64,000 nucleotides of DNA from Camellia lanceoleosa (GCA_025200525.1 CM045763.1:87944131-88008130), one strand, 5' to 3'; counted from the stretch's first letter, positions 23,254 to 34,923 are shown. Notes: a model not told the origin generated them from the sequence alone. A program made the numbers and translations.

Positions 23254-24689
23254 ATTATAGCTATAGTAGCTCCAATAGCAAGCCATTAGAGATGTTCTAC
23301 GTGTATCAACTAACACACTAAGGTCTCTAATAGAGATGTTAACTTTGTGTGTGTTTAAGTGTGTTATATGATTGCGGAGGAAAAAAAATATGAGCCTAGG
23401 TCCAAATCTATTAAAATCAATCCAAAAAGAGAGGTGAGCCCAAAGTAATTCCTCAGGCTCATAACAGGTTGGTCCAGACTTAGGCGTGTAAAAGGCAATT
23501 AAACATAAAGATATCTTTATAGAAGGAAGATTTGTAAGGAAAGGAGGATCACTAGATTGAGCTTCAATCCAACGAATGAGAATATATGTCAAGGAATTCA
23601 GAAATGTAGGTTGGGCCTAGTAGAAAGCAACACCGTCCAATCAAAGTCATCTCAAGGCTGTGATGCCAAGCAAGTGGGTCATTAGCATCTGACGTGATCT
23701 TAGCCATCCATACAGTAAACATCTAACGATTAAGGAAGTAAGCAACTTGACAATTGGACTGGTTATTGCTAGATAAAGGCAGAATCCTCCGATCAAAAGA
23801 TAAACGGACGAATAAGATTTAAACTAAATAATTATAAAAGGGTTAACAGGTAAAGCACTAAAGGCAAGCAAGAGATAACTCAAGAACCATCTTTTAAATA
23901 CAAATTACATGATATTCTGTTCATATCACATTATCTATCTTTAAGGACAAACTTGATCTTCCATTCAACAATGTACAGTATATTTGTATAAATTATTACA
24001 CGAACAATTTCAAAGAGTTTGATACACAATTTCGGTCATAAAATCCTATTTGAAAAAACGCGATTTCAAGAGACTATTATATATATTTTCTAAACTATGA
24101 TAAAAATAAAAATAAAAGATTGTTAAATAACTCTTTATCTTTCTCATAACGAGAATTGGGGCAGCACATAATTGACTCTTGATTCGTAATTAATTTGGAT
24201 ATGCTACAAAGAGGGAAAGAACATGAAAAAAAAAAAAAAAAAAATGAATCAGAATTTTCAAATGTACTCAGTGGTGTTAAAAAGTTCATTTACAAATGTG
24301 TTATCTCAGAATCCAGATAAAGGTAGTTTATAGATTGGACAAATATCTACAATATCATGAAAGAGAGGAATAGACTTGCCTCATTTATTCTCTATCAAAT
24401 CATCATCTACTGAGAGTTTTATCTGACCTTATGTTAGATAACATGCTTTAATCACAAGTGCAATTGTCCAAAGATGGCATAGCCAATTTAAGTCCCACAA
24501 AACGGACGAGTGCTGCTACAACCAACTCAATTAAACGAAAACAGCAACAAATTGTAACGACTAAGAAGCAACATTTCTTATAACTCATCCACATGCCATG
24601 ATTTCAAAAATCACATCGAGCAAACCATTCACAGCTTTACTGGAGCGGGAGATCATGACGTTGGCTTGCAGGTAGTAAGTTTATTTTTT

Positions 24690-24690
<1 letters not shown>
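23254..24690. other. Intergenic DNA between the hAT relic and the PPR gene
   Basis: No gene recognised. The stretch at about 23925-23985 (CACATTATCTATCTTTAAGG...CAATGTACA) resembles the P1 intron 1 sequence at about 17740-17785 on the same strand. A poly-A run lies at 24228-24243. The open frame at 23179-23592 crosses the hAT border and has no recognisable domain. Confidence 0.5.

Positions 24691-24694
<4 letters not shown>

Positions 24695-24770
<76 letters not shown>
24695..24770. repeat. Compound (GT)n(GA)n microsatellite
   Basis: About 17 GT units followed by about 21 GA units, about 310 bp downstream of the PPR stop codon, possibly within its 3' untranslated region. A potentially polymorphic marker. 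Confidence 0.95.
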
Positions 24771-24772
<2 letters not shown>

Positions 24773-25083
24773 ATCTCTAAGAAACTGATTTGTTGTTTAC
24801 TTGGTCCAATAAATATTGAAAAACCCATCAGTTGTTTTTTTTTTTTTGTCCATTGTTCTGGAAATAGTGGTTGTAAAACATTGATGGGAAAGTAACAGAG
24901 ATGCATTCTTAACTAATGTACAAGAACAAATTGACTGCAACACATTGCAGTGAAAAATAATAAGAAAATAAATCTGAGGAAATCTGATACATTGAAAATG
25001 TTCCTGAGCTGATACACAAAAAGAAAAAGAAAAGAAAAGAAATAAGATGAAAAGAAAATGGAAAAACTGCACCATACAAACCA

Positions 25084-26604
25084 TCAAGAAGGTCTCTTTA
25101 CTTGCTTAAGCATTGCTGAGAAAAAGTCAGTAACAACCATGTCAGAACAGAAAGAAGTTACTAATGCATCCCAGACAGAACATTCTGGTATCTTACCTTC
25201 GCTAACCATCTCCTCCAACCACATAACAGCTTTATATAGCCTACCTGTGACGCAAAGACCCTGGATAAGTGTATTATAGGTGGCAGGACTAGGCCAATAT
25301 GATTTAATTAACATTCTTTCCAAAATCTGGCTAGCTTCCAGAAATCTACCATCATAACATAGACCATCAACTAAAATGGCGTAAGTCTCCTTGTCAGGAA
25401 CGCAACCTACCTGCTTACCCATCTTCTCCAAATACTTAACAGCCAAATCAGATTTCCTTTCATAGCACAGTCCTTTTATTACAGTATTATATAACCCAAC
25501 AGTGGGAACACAATTCCCCTCCACCATATCGCCTTCAATTACTTTTATTGCGTCATCAACCTGACCTTCCTTGCACAAAGCAGCTACCTTAGCTTCATAA
25601 ATCACAATTGATGGTCTAAAGCCTCTATCATTCATTTCGTACAGTACTTTGTTAGCCTCAGTAACCTTACCTTCAGAGTAAAGATCAACAGCAATTGCAC
25701 TGTAACAATCAGAGTTGGGAACCAAACCTTTGATCAAAGCTTCATGGATCAAAACCTTAACGCCTTGCATGTCCCCATCGCTATGGCACTGGTAAAGATC
25801 AAGATGTTTGCGGCATCGCTTAGGAGCCTTAAGCCCTTTCCTTAGAACCTTGTCGAGAATGTCCACAGCTTCTTGGACCTGTCCATGGTCACATAAAGCA
25901 TCTAATAGGGTTCTATAAACTACAATATCCTCACCACTGCCCTTCTGAGAGATTCTCCAAAACATGGAGTACAACAAATGGGTGGCCTCATTTAGCCTCC
26001 CATCTTCACACAAACCTCTCATCAGAATCAGATAAGTTTCTTTATCTGGATAGCAGCACATATAATTCATTTCTTGGAAAGCTTGCAATGCAAGGTCAGA
26101 ACGATTGCTCTGACAGAGAGCACCTATAAGTAAATTCAAAGAACGAGTCCGAGACTTCACTTCCCAACCATGAGAATTCTCTAAGAAAAGATGATGAGCG
26201 GTTTCTAGCTCAGATTCTTTGACCATTATTTGCAAAAGGGTATTGAAAGACTCTGTCCAATTTACACAATTAAATTGGGGAAGGCTTCTAAACAAAGAGA
26301 TGGCTTCGTGCACCAACCCAGCTTTTGCATAGCTCTTGATTGCACTTGCAAAGACCAAATCTCTGCACTCACAGGAATCCTCTTTCATCTGGCAAATCAC
26401 TTCTTTCATCTCAGCTGTTCGGCCTGAGCTTCCAAGGATGTTGATCATGGTGGCATAGACAGGACCGTTGTGACGGTAGTTGGGGAATTTGGATTTTGCT
26501 TCATCGAAGATTTGGAGAGCTGTCAATGGGTTTCTCTGGTTCCTAATTAGCCGAATGAGGTGTGAGGGGGTTAGAAGCCTTGGCCATACTATGTTCATGG
26601 CCAA
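25084..26604 (-). CDS. EMB3101: P-class pentatricopeptide repeat protein, At1g05600/EMB3101-like
   Basis: Single-exon gene, 506 residues, TGA at 25084. PPR proteins bind organellar RNA through tandem 35-residue helical repeats. About ten P-type repeats can be read from residue ~45, for example PDKETYLILMRGLCEDGRLNEA and TYNTLIQGLCVTGRLYKAV. No E, E+ or DYW editing domain is present. Likeness to Arabidopsis At1g05600 (embryo-defective, predicted mitochondrial) is strong in blocks such as YSMFWRISQKGSGEDIVVYR and KGLKAPKRC. The short N-terminus (WPRLLTPSHLIRLIRNQRN) is basic and could be an organelle signal. The reading frame is intact. The next upstream ATG in frame is not evident, so 26604 is the best start. 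Confidence 0.95.
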   Translation of the reverse strand: MAMNIVWPRLLTPSHLIRLIRNQRNPLTALQIFDEAKSKFPNYRHNGPVYATMINILGSSGRTAEMKEVICQMKEDSCECRDLVFASAIKSYAKAGLVHEAISLFRSLPQFNCVNWTESFNTLLQIMVKESELETAHHLFLENSHGWEVKSRTRSLNLLIGALCQSNRSDLALQAFQEMNYMCCYPDKETYLILMRGLCEDGRLNEATHLLYSMFWRISQKGSGEDIVVYRTLLDALCDHGQVQEAVDILDKVLRKGLKAPKRCRKHLDLYQCHSDGDMQGVKVLIHEALIKGLVPNSDCYSAIAVDLYSEGKVTEANKVLYEMNDRGFRPSIVIYEAKVAALCKEGQVDDAIKVIEGDMVEGNCVPTVGLYNTVIKGLCYERKSDLAVKYLEKMGKQVGCVPDKETYAILVDGLCYDGRFLEASQILERMLIKSYWPSPATYNTLIQGLCVTGRLYKAVMWLEEMVSEGKIPECSVWDALVTSFCSDMVVTDFFSAMLKQVKRPS

Positions 26605-27529
26605 ATTTATTTAGCCTGCAGCTGAAACAAACAGGATGCCATATATGAACTATAGCCACAAAAATGATAAAAACAATTTTCCTGTGCTACTAAATGCTAA
26701 TTGGGTAATAAAGTGTATTCAATCCAACTATCTAAAAAACAACATCTCTCTCTATTTTAACAATTATTCATTCCAAGAATAAATACAAGGGCCATAACCC
26801 AAACACTATACCTAAAAGTGCTTCATCATTATTCAGTTTCCACATTGGCAATTCTTCAAACACCTACCATGCAAGCTCAGATTTGGGTTTTATTTTCAAA
26901 TACATACATACATAGATACATGGGTATGCGTATATATATGTTGTCGGTGTTTGTGTACGAATTTGTGTTTGTATGTGTGCTATAGATATTCACCTGTTGG
27001 CAAGGGGATTCTCACTGCAACTTAGGAGAACAATATAATAGGATTGACTTAGCTACTGCAAACAATTACATAAGAATATGGCAGCTGCGAACGCGTGCTT
27101 GATCTTCATGCCAGAGCGAGCGAGCGAGCGAGCGAGCTAGCGCAGCAGGCAGATATATGCTTCAAACCAACTCCAACTGCTGTGCATCGCTTCGTTTTTT
27201 TATCTACAATTTTCTAACTCGTGCAACTTCAATTACACAATAGTAACTTTTGAATAAAACTTGTTAAAAGGTCGCTTGGAAACATACTTTTTAGTGATTT
27301 TTTAGTTTTATTTTTTTCCTCTAAAATATATGAAAAAATATGTAAAAAGTAGAGTGAATGGAAATGAACTTTAATTTTTTTGTATTTATTATTTTTTAAT
27401 TTTTTTAAGTGACTTTTAAACTAAAAAATTGAGTTTCTAAACGAGAATTAAGTGAAACTTTTAGTTGATTTGGTGTTTAATAGTTCTAGCGTTGTAGGTG
27501 AGATAATAAATTGTTCAAAAAAAAAATAT
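26605..27529. other. 5' flank of the PPR gene and AT-rich DNA
   Basis: Likely leader and promoter of the divergent (minus-strand) PPR gene; no motif is decisive. An (AGCG)n microsatellite is at 27115-27140. The block 27270-27445 has loosely inverted ends (CGCTTGGAAAC / GTTTCTAAACGAG) and may be an old MITE. Confidence 0.45.
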
Positions 27530-27691
27530 TTTATCCATATAATTTTTCTCTCACAAATCTCCCGAATGATATGATAAGAAAAAGACAAATTAATGGCCCA
27601 TGCTCGTACATCATTTCTTCTCTCAAAATCTTCCAACCAACTTTGCCATATCATTCAAGGGGATTTGTAAAAGAGAAATTATGTAGATATA
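27530..27691. mobile_element. Small inverted-repeat element (MITE-like)
   Basis: Arms 27530-27573 and 27648-27691 pair: ACAAATC(T/C)CC...GAATGATATG occurs in inverted orientation. About 160 bp, non-coding. Target duplication not resolved. Confidence 0.55.
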
Positions 27692-27879
27692 ACATTGTTG
27701 ATCAGATCACATTTTAAAAAAATAATACATGACAAATTTAATTTTGAAAATACATTATTTATTTTTTAAAATAAATATAATTTCATCATATGTTATCTAC
27801 GAATATTTGATGGATCTAATATTTTATTGGGATGATCTCTCCAATCCAATTGAAGAGCCAAATCATTTTAAATATAACG

Positions 27880-27963
27880 GCAGCAGAAGTGCTATACTAT
27901 GAATCTATGATGAGTAAAATGAGCAGAAGTGCAATATTACGAATCTATGACGAGTAAAATGAA
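27880..27963. repeat. Two-copy tandem repeat, about 41 bp
   Basis: The unit AGCAGAAGTGC(T/A)ATA...GAATCTATGA(T/C)GAGTAAAATGA occurs twice back to back. Confidence 0.75.
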
Positions 27964-28602
27964 TTACGCTACAAAAACCAAAGAAGGTGACTTGTTTTAT
28001 TTATTTATTTATTTTTAAAAGGGGCAAACTATATTTGTCCTTATACTGTTTAGTTATTGTATCAGCTTGATTTTTACTGTTTTAATTGCATTAATTTTGA
28101 ATAAAATTAATGCAATTGTATTAATATAATTTAATTAACAATGTCCTTCTAGAAATTTGATAGAATTTAAGAGGTAAAATAGTTCATTAACTCTTCAATC
28201 AATGATTGATAATCGATTTCTCCTCTAAAAAAATAATTGATTGACAATCAATTTGAAGTAGTCCATTTTCTTTTGAATGGATAATTTTCTACCTTATTTT
28301 TGTTTAATTTCTTAACAAACACAATTCATTAAAAACAAAGTAAAATTAAAGAACAAAATTGATATAATTGAAACTACATAACCAAATTAACATGACAAAC
28401 AAATTACAAGGAACACAGCGAAAAAATTCCTAAAAAACAAACATTGAACAAATACAAATCACTGATAACTCTGATGGGAATAATATATATATGAATATAG
28501 ATGATATCCATTGTCATAGCATTTTATCCTTGTAAGAAAAAACATTTGAATACATTCCCTGTGCATATTCTGCTACCAACTTACCACTTCATCATGATCA
28601 TG

Positions 28603-28869
28603 TCAGGAGGAGATGACACTACCAACCCATCTTCCTTTCAAGGATTCTTCCAAGATCAGCCGCCCGATCTCTGTCCGGTCCTTTCCCATCTCTGCCAGCA
28701 ACTCCTTCAGTTCCCTCACACTCATCCTAACCTTAATTCTTACACTATCACCACCATATCTGTGTGGTTGCTCAGCCTCAGGCGTACTAGTCTTTCCTTG
28801 AACGTTTTGCAGCTGATCACTCTTCAAGAGCAGCTCATAGCCAGTAGGATGCTCCAACATGTTACCCAT
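28603..28869 (-). CDS. Small MGN-type plant protein of unknown function, copy A
   Basis: 88 residues starting MGNMLEH, with a glycine at position 2 that could be N-myristoylated (not certain, as the context is not ideal). The C-terminal half is the conserved part: RIKVRMSVRELKELLAEMGK, then TEIGRLILEESLKGRWV. It resembles small plant proteins of the DUF7890 kind, recalled from memory and not checked. Function unknown. A second copy 12 kb downstream shares most of this block, which supports real coding selection. A (CT)n tract at about 28890-28926 lies in its inferred leader. Confidence 0.7.
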   Translation of the reverse strand: MGNMLEHPTGYELLLKSDQLQNVQGKTSTPEAEQPHRYGGDSVRIKVRMSVRELKELLAEMGKDRTEIGRLILEESLKGRWVGSVISS

Positions 28870-28887
28870 ATTGCAGCTTGTTAGTTT

Positions 28888-28928
<41 letters not shown>

Positions 28929-29050
28929 GTGAATATGACTGTATCTGGCCATCTATGCGTCTCTATGAATATGTATATATAGATATGATTGCAGCAGAGG
29001 AACATTATTATTATTATATTTCCAGATAGATGTCATTTATTGACTCCTAT

Positions 29051-30360
29051 GAAGCACGGGTACTCCAAAAATAGTACCGTACACACACCGGGTACTTACC
29101 GGTAAGGACATCGCATCGACGGCTGCACGCCAGATGCACGGAAAAAACTAGTCGGGTACTTCTGCCTCAGTTGGGTACGGCATGGGTACGGCTCGGGTAC
29201 GGCATGGGTACGCCTTTGGTGCGTTTTGGGTACGGCGGGGGCAAAAACCAAATTTTTTGAAAAATTGAGGGGTACCGGAGCAATATTAAGAAAAATTAAA
29301 AAAAAAAAAAAAGAGAAAAATTGTGTATATTGCCCTAATCTTTGTGATGTGCCCTAATCTGATCGAAGCAAAAGAGAGAGGCGATTCGACCTTCTCCATC
29401 TCCATCTCCATCTCCCTCTTCTGCGACTTCGACAGAGAGATCGACCCTCACCCTCGTCTGCACTTCGAAACAGCAGATCGACTTCGACCCTCACCTCGTC
29501 TGCGACTTCGAAACAGCAGAGAGAGATCGACTTCGGCCACAGATTCGACTTCGACCCTCACTCACCTTCGTCTTCGTCTTCGGCCACAGATTCGACCCTC
29601 GTCTTCGACTTGGACTTGGACCCAGATATCGACTTTGATTCGACCCTCAACCCTCGACTTCGCAGGCATATCTATCTTCATCTGTATTTATTTATTTATT
29701 TTTCTCATTTGTTCTTTAGTTATTAATACTGAAAATATTACTTACACAAAAAAAAAAAAAAAATACTGAAAATATTCTTTTTTTAAATTATTAATTTTGA
29801 AAATGCTAATAAATATTAGAGATGAAAATGGTAATAATCATAAATATTATTATTAGTTATTAATAATAAAAAATTACTTCATCTTTATTTATTATTATTT
29901 TTTTCTTGTTTCTTCTTTAGTTATTAATACTGAAAATGTTAATAAATATTAATAATAAATATTAGAGGTGAAAATGCTAATAATCATAAATGGTAATAAT
30001 CATAAATATTATTATTAGTTATTAATAATAAAAAATTAGAGATGAAAATGCTAATAATAAAAAATTAGAGATGAAAATTAATTAATGTTGGTCGTTTTTT
30101 CTTTGCTTGGATTATGGACTGAATTGGTGTTGGTTATGTTATGTTGAATTCAAATATATTTATATTTGTCTTTTAGTTTTATTTATAGTTCTCTTTTTAG
30201 TTTTGATATTTAACTAGTTGGATCTTTTAACCATAATTATAAAAAATAAAAAAAAATCGGCGTACCGCAGCCGTACCCGTACCCTACTTTTTTGGGGTTT
30301 TGCCGTATCGGCGTACCCGTACTCGTACCCGTACCGTACTCGTACCCGCACCCGTGCTTC
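29051..30360. mobile_element. Element with GTACGG-rich inverted ends
   Basis: 1.3 kb bounded by GAAGCACGGG and its inverted copy CCCGTGCTTC. Both ends are filled with repeated GGGTACGG / CCGTACCC words. The inside has a TTCGAC/CTTCGACCCTC-rich block (29390-29665) and AT-rich filler with duplicated AATATTATTATTAGTTATTAATAATAAAA text (29845 and 30007). No transposase seen; target duplication not found. Probably a non-autonomous DNA transposon. Confidence 0.6.
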
Positions 30361-30383
30361 TTAGATTGACCCACACACACTAA

Positions 30384-30531
30384 GGATGTATTTGGTTGAG
30401 ATATTTTAGGAATAGAAAGTGAAAAGGTACGTGAAATTAGGTGAAATATGCGTATATTTTATTTACATTTTACTTATTTTTTTCCTTTCCTTTTTTAAAT
30501 TCCTTTTCAAATCTTCCAATCAAATACAACG
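30384..30531. mobile_element. Tourist-like MITE (copy 2)
   Basis: 148 bp, with TGTATTTGGTTG at the left and its inverted relative at the right, and a centre GTGAAATTAGGTGAAATATG shared with 18112-18267. Flanked by TAA on both sides (30381-30383 and 30532-30534). Confidence 0.78.
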
Positions 30532-30534
30532 TAA

Positions 30535-32160
30535 TGATTTGTTTAATTTGATTATAATTAAGCAACTTTGGACAAACCGCGATATTCACATCCTTAAGAA
30601 GTAATAGCATATGTCCTGTCTAGCTGTCAAACAAGACATAACAGAATTTTAATGAATGTGTGATTTTTTTGGTTAGTCGCTCTTGTAGTCTTATACATTC
30701 ATTGATGACTTAATATATACCCATCGGCATCACTCAAATATTTTAACCTCTGTAAGATAATTGTAATAATCTTTCAAAAAACAGGACACTGGACAATCTA
30801 GTTGTAAATATCAATAAAATTATCAAATTAATATGATTCACAACCTGTTTTTCCAATGGAGTTTTTTTTTTTTTTTTCTCTTTTTGTTCTCTTTGCTTAA
30901 TTAATCAACTTTTGAACAGACCGGATCCGTTTTCTTATCCTTGTGAATAGGTCCTGTTTAGATGTCAGCGGCACAAAACAGAATTTAAAGTTGCCTTTTA
31001 TTTTTGGGAAAACTGCAAATACATGAAGCAATGGAAAAAAAAACAATTACACTACAAATGAAATTTTTTTTGATGTTATTCTGACACACAGAAAGAGTTG
31101 CGCTAAATAGATAAATGAATTTGTACCATGCATACAGAAAAGTTGTATCATTCTAAAAATGTAATTTTTTTCTTACTACTCGACTGAAATGTAATTCCTT
31201 CTTTATTTTATTTTATAAAAACGTGCGAATTTTCTCCCTCTCTTATTTTTTGTTTTTTTTTCCCCTCCCATTTTGGAACATCTGAAGCACGTATGTTTTG
31301 ATGCCTTTTAACGCGTAGGTGACTGTGAAACTTGCCCTGACAAAAGTTAAACATGCTCACCCCTATATTAGAGTGACAAATCAATTTGATATTATCACAA
31401 ACCACCCCCCCAACCAAAAAAAAAAAAAAACTATTGAACATGTGTTTTTCATTTTGGGTGTTTCCGTTGTAGAATACTATATAATACAAGAAATTTATGT
31501 GTTAAATATTTTATCAGATTTTATTATTTTAATCATTATGTTGCATATCAAAATAAACAATTAAAAGGATGAATTATAGGGTTTTTTTTTTTTTTTTTTT
31601 TTTAAATTTTTCTAATAAGAAAAAGAAGTTGACAAAAGAACTAGTCAAAATGTGCCCCAAACTTTGGGCACAATGTTACGCAGTCAGAGGGAGTGGGAGT
31701 TTGAATCTTAGATTGAACCTGTGAGGGTCAAATGTCCCCCAAACACTTTGGGCAACCCATGCATATTCTCATTCTTATATATATCACCGGTAAGAGAAGA
31801 TTGAGATTAAATTTATGTGGGACTCACAAATAGTGGATTTAATCATGATCATTCATGAGAGTTGGATTCGGACTATATTTTCATTTTTCTTCAAATTTTT
31901 ATAAAAAGAAAATTATATAGAATAATTTTTATGCAAAACAGTCAGTATTATGACTCAAAATTATACAATGACATTGACAATGTCCTATTACTCTGTTGAA
32001 TTTTATTTATGAAAATTATATTTGTTAATCCTTTTTCATGTCTTATTGGTAAGGGCATCCCAAAATCTTAAGAGAAATTTAGATTCTTAAATTTATTCAC
32101 ATTGACCTGGTAAGAGAGATAGACCTTACACAATTAAGTATATAACAAATCAAAAATTAC
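30535..32160. other. AT-rich intergenic DNA
   Basis: No gene recognised. It contains several poly-T or poly-A runs (30866-30879, 31417-31430, 31582-31602). The text TGCCCCAAACTTTGGGCAC near 31652 is a short palindrome. Confidence 0.5.
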
Positions 32161-32171
32161 AGAAATGTTTT

Positions 32172-32324
32172 TTGCCCCTAAAAAATCTGCCCCTAATGCC
32201 CCTAATGGCCAAAACGACGTCGTTTTGGCCATTTTTCTTTGTTTTTTTTTTTTTTGTTTTTTGTTTTTTTCCTCATGCCTTGGTTTTCTGTTTAGGGGCA
32301 TTCGGGGCACCCTGTTTTCGGGGC
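32172..32324. mobile_element. Small element with a 30-bp perfect palindrome
   Basis: Ends TGCCCCTAA and TTAGGGGCA are inverted copies. Inside, 32204-32233 is a perfect 30-bp palindrome centred on GACGTC (half-site AATGGCCAAAACGAC). No coding capacity. The ACGT core resembles bZIP/CRE sites, which is inference only. Confidence 0.55.
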
Positions 32325-32486
32325 CCCAACTATTGCTCCAAAAATTAACATGTATCTTGTCACATTATTATTGATTAAATTGTGAGAGATTTTTTGTGGG
32401 TCTTAAATAGTTTTAAGGAAAAAAAATGAGTAATGGTAGTTATTGTTCTTGAAATTAATTAGAACATGATTACTGTTTAAGAGAGA

Positions 32487-32893
32487 CTTATGTGTAGGTC
32501 CTGATAGGTGAACCTATTGAACCTATTGAAATTATTGTCCAATAGGTCTTGTGAGAATTAATGGCGTTTTTCAACGAACACTATTAAAAAATGTCACTAA
32601 TTATTCATTTTTAGCGACAGTTCAGTTTAAAAAAATTGTTACAAAAAAATGTTACTGATGTTCAACTTTCAGTGACAATTTGAAAAATTCGTCATAGAAG
32701 TTCACTAATTGTAAGTTTTAGGGACAATTTATAAAAATCGTGACAAAAAAAGTCAGTAATTATCAATTTTTAGTGATATATGTAAAAATCATTACAAAAA
32801 ATTATTTTTGAAGACGATTTTACTAAAACTTATTTTTAATAGGACTTAATGGAATTTAAATCTAATTATTGAGACCTATTGATAGTTTATCCA
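32487..32893. mobile_element. Small non-autonomous repeat, family copy 2
   Basis: Inverse-orientation relative of 3201-3425, sharing for example CACTAATTGTAAGTTTTAG and GTGACAAAAAAAGTCA. It is longer, with an extra left part carrying CCAATAGGTCTTGTGAGAA. Non-coding. Confidence 0.6.
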
Positions 32894-33630
32894 GTGTTTA
32901 AATGCTATGATCTCCAACCTATAAAAGGAAGAAGGAATTTGATAATGTGAATTTACTTTTAGGGGCTAGGTAATTGAACCGTTGTAAATTCAACTGAACT
33001 TGAAAGAAGAATGTGGAATTTGATTTTACGTTTAAATTATTTATCCTAATTATTTTTATGAATAGTTAAATTTGAGTTTTGTATACATCACAATATGACC
33101 ATGGGGCTTCAGGAATTGAAATAAATTTTTTAAATTTTATTGCCCGAACAATTTCTTATAGGTTGGTGCGGGGGTGGATGGGAGAGGGGTGGTCAGCAAC
33201 TACGGAGGGGCTACCTACAGCATTGGTAAATTTCGTGAAAAATCCGTGTAATTTTCTCTTTAAAAATTAATTTTATTTAAAATTATGTGATTTGTTTCTA
33301 CTATTTTTTAATAGGATTTTGGATTCTCTTTCATTCTTAATCGAACTGCAGATGTGCAGTTAGTGGGCTATAACTCTATTTAGTGATCCAAACTATTTAT
33401 TTTGTATGATTGCTTGAGCTCTTTTTGCAAAAGATCAAGTAAATCATAATTTACTCCGACCACATTTTATGTTAAAAATAATGAACTGCAAATATGATTT
33501 TAAAATTAGACTATCCATTTTGTAAAGTAAATATAATATGATCATGTATTTATCAATATTTAATCAACCTAACTTTTTATTCGAATGACCTCCTTATTCC
33601 AATTAAGGATTGGAGCAAAGTCATGTGATA
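32894..33630. other. Intergenic DNA
   Basis: Nothing recognisable; AT-rich, with no long open frame of known type. Confidence 0.5.
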
Positions 33631-33632
33631 TG

Positions 33633-34209
33633 TATGTTTGGTTCTTTAGAAAAGGAGATTGACTAATAGTTTGTGGCATTCTCCTAAAAAATGTTTAGTT
33701 AGAGATATGAGTAAGGGATTAACTATCCCCTTGGATTAATAATTGTCCCATTGATAGGACTATCAATCCCATGTAGGGCTTGGGATTAAAATTTGAGTGA
33801 AATGATTAATGGTTGAAAGGCCGTTATACTCATTGTCCTACATCAAATAAAAGCGTATAAGCAAGGTATTGGTGGATTTTAATACTTTTAATATTATTTT
33901 TTTAAGTAATTTATTAATCATTTTTTTTTTCAAAAATACATAATTTGTGAAAGAAATATTTTAATATTTTAATAAAAAAAAATATATTGTACCCCAACTT
34001 TAGAAAAATAACAAAGTTTACATTGTATGTGTAAAGATTTTTAGGAGATTTAATAGATTTAATTACAATCAATTAATATTACCACACTAGTATACAAACA
34101 AATATTCTTTGTCTCACATCTCCAACATAATACCACCACATTAATAATCTCCTCACTCAATCTCACTGTATTCCTAATCCCCTCCATCTTATGGAGCCAA
34201 ACAAACATA
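33633..34209. mobile_element. Possible MITE with TATGTTTG ends
   Basis: Starts TATGTTTGGTTC and ends GGAGCCAAACAAACATA, an imperfect terminal inverted repeat about 577 bp apart. The inside is AT-rich and non-coding. Borders and superfamily are uncertain. Confidence 0.42.
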
Positions 34210-34214
34210 AAGTG

Positions 34215-34360
34215 CTCCGCATCAACTAACTAGGCCTAACCTAGTTGGCCATTATGTTTAGTCCTAAGGGAGATATTATGAGTTCAATTCTCCTTAAGAA
34301 GGAGTTGAATTAGGAGTGCTTTGCAAGGTAAGAAGGCTAACTTCCATATTGCTCCACAAT
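34215..34360 (+). mobile_element. SINE-like tRNA-derived sequence
   Basis: Box A-like TAACCTAGTTGGCC at 34237-34250 and box B-like GAGTTCAATTCTCC at 34280-34293 have tRNA-like spacing (43 bp). Head of a tRNA-derived SINE is inferred; the 3' tail and target duplication are not resolved. Confidence 0.4.
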
Positions 34361-34719
34361 CATACTATAGGATTAAAATGGATTTTGTTTAAGAATAAAC
34401 TTGTATTTTAATATTTTAAGAGTCATATATTTCCTACATTAAGTTAATACATGAAAAAATAATCAACAACACTACAAACCCACCCTTATCAACCTAGAAT
34501 TTATCTAAAAGAAAAAAAAATTAATGGTTCAAATTCATTTCATATATGGATCCCACACTTCATCAATTCAATCTCTACCATATAAATACATTCAAGGTAA
34601 ATTCAAAATCTGTAAAAGTGAGTTGCTATCATTTTTCAAAAACAATATGTTAAGACCTTAGTATGTTGATGGGCATTAGGGATGTGATATTGTTCCAATT
34701 AGTGGAGTAATATTATCCT

Positions 34720-34871
34720 TGTTAATGTATATCTATATTATGTTTACTATTAATCTATAGACCATGTATATCTATATAGATAAATACGTATGTATGTTTA
34801 GATAGCTATGATTTCTCCTATATAAAGGAGACCATGTACATTGATTTTAATATAATACATTTTTACACACA

Positions 34872-34913
<42 letters not shown>

Positions 34914-34923
34914 TTGTTTAACA
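34720..34923 (+). repeat. 5' LTR of the Copia at 34.7 kb
   Basis: 204 bp. Contains CTATATAAAGG (TATA-box-like, near 34818) and a (CT)n tract of about 18 units. The (CT)n tract is shorter than in the 3' LTR, which explains most of the length difference. Confidence 0.95.

Noticed and set aside
23179..23592. 137-residue minus-strand frame
   Set aside because: It crosses the hAT terminus and its target duplication, so it cannot be an ancestral gene; no homology recognised.
29323..29769. 148-residue frame rich in Ser, Thr, Arg and Leu
   Set aside because: It is built on CTTCGACCCTC/CTCCATCTC repeats inside a transposon-like element and has no domain.
31640..31760. Possible SINE from GAGTTTGAATCTTAG text
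   Set aside because: Only one weak box B-like word and no box A at proper spacing.
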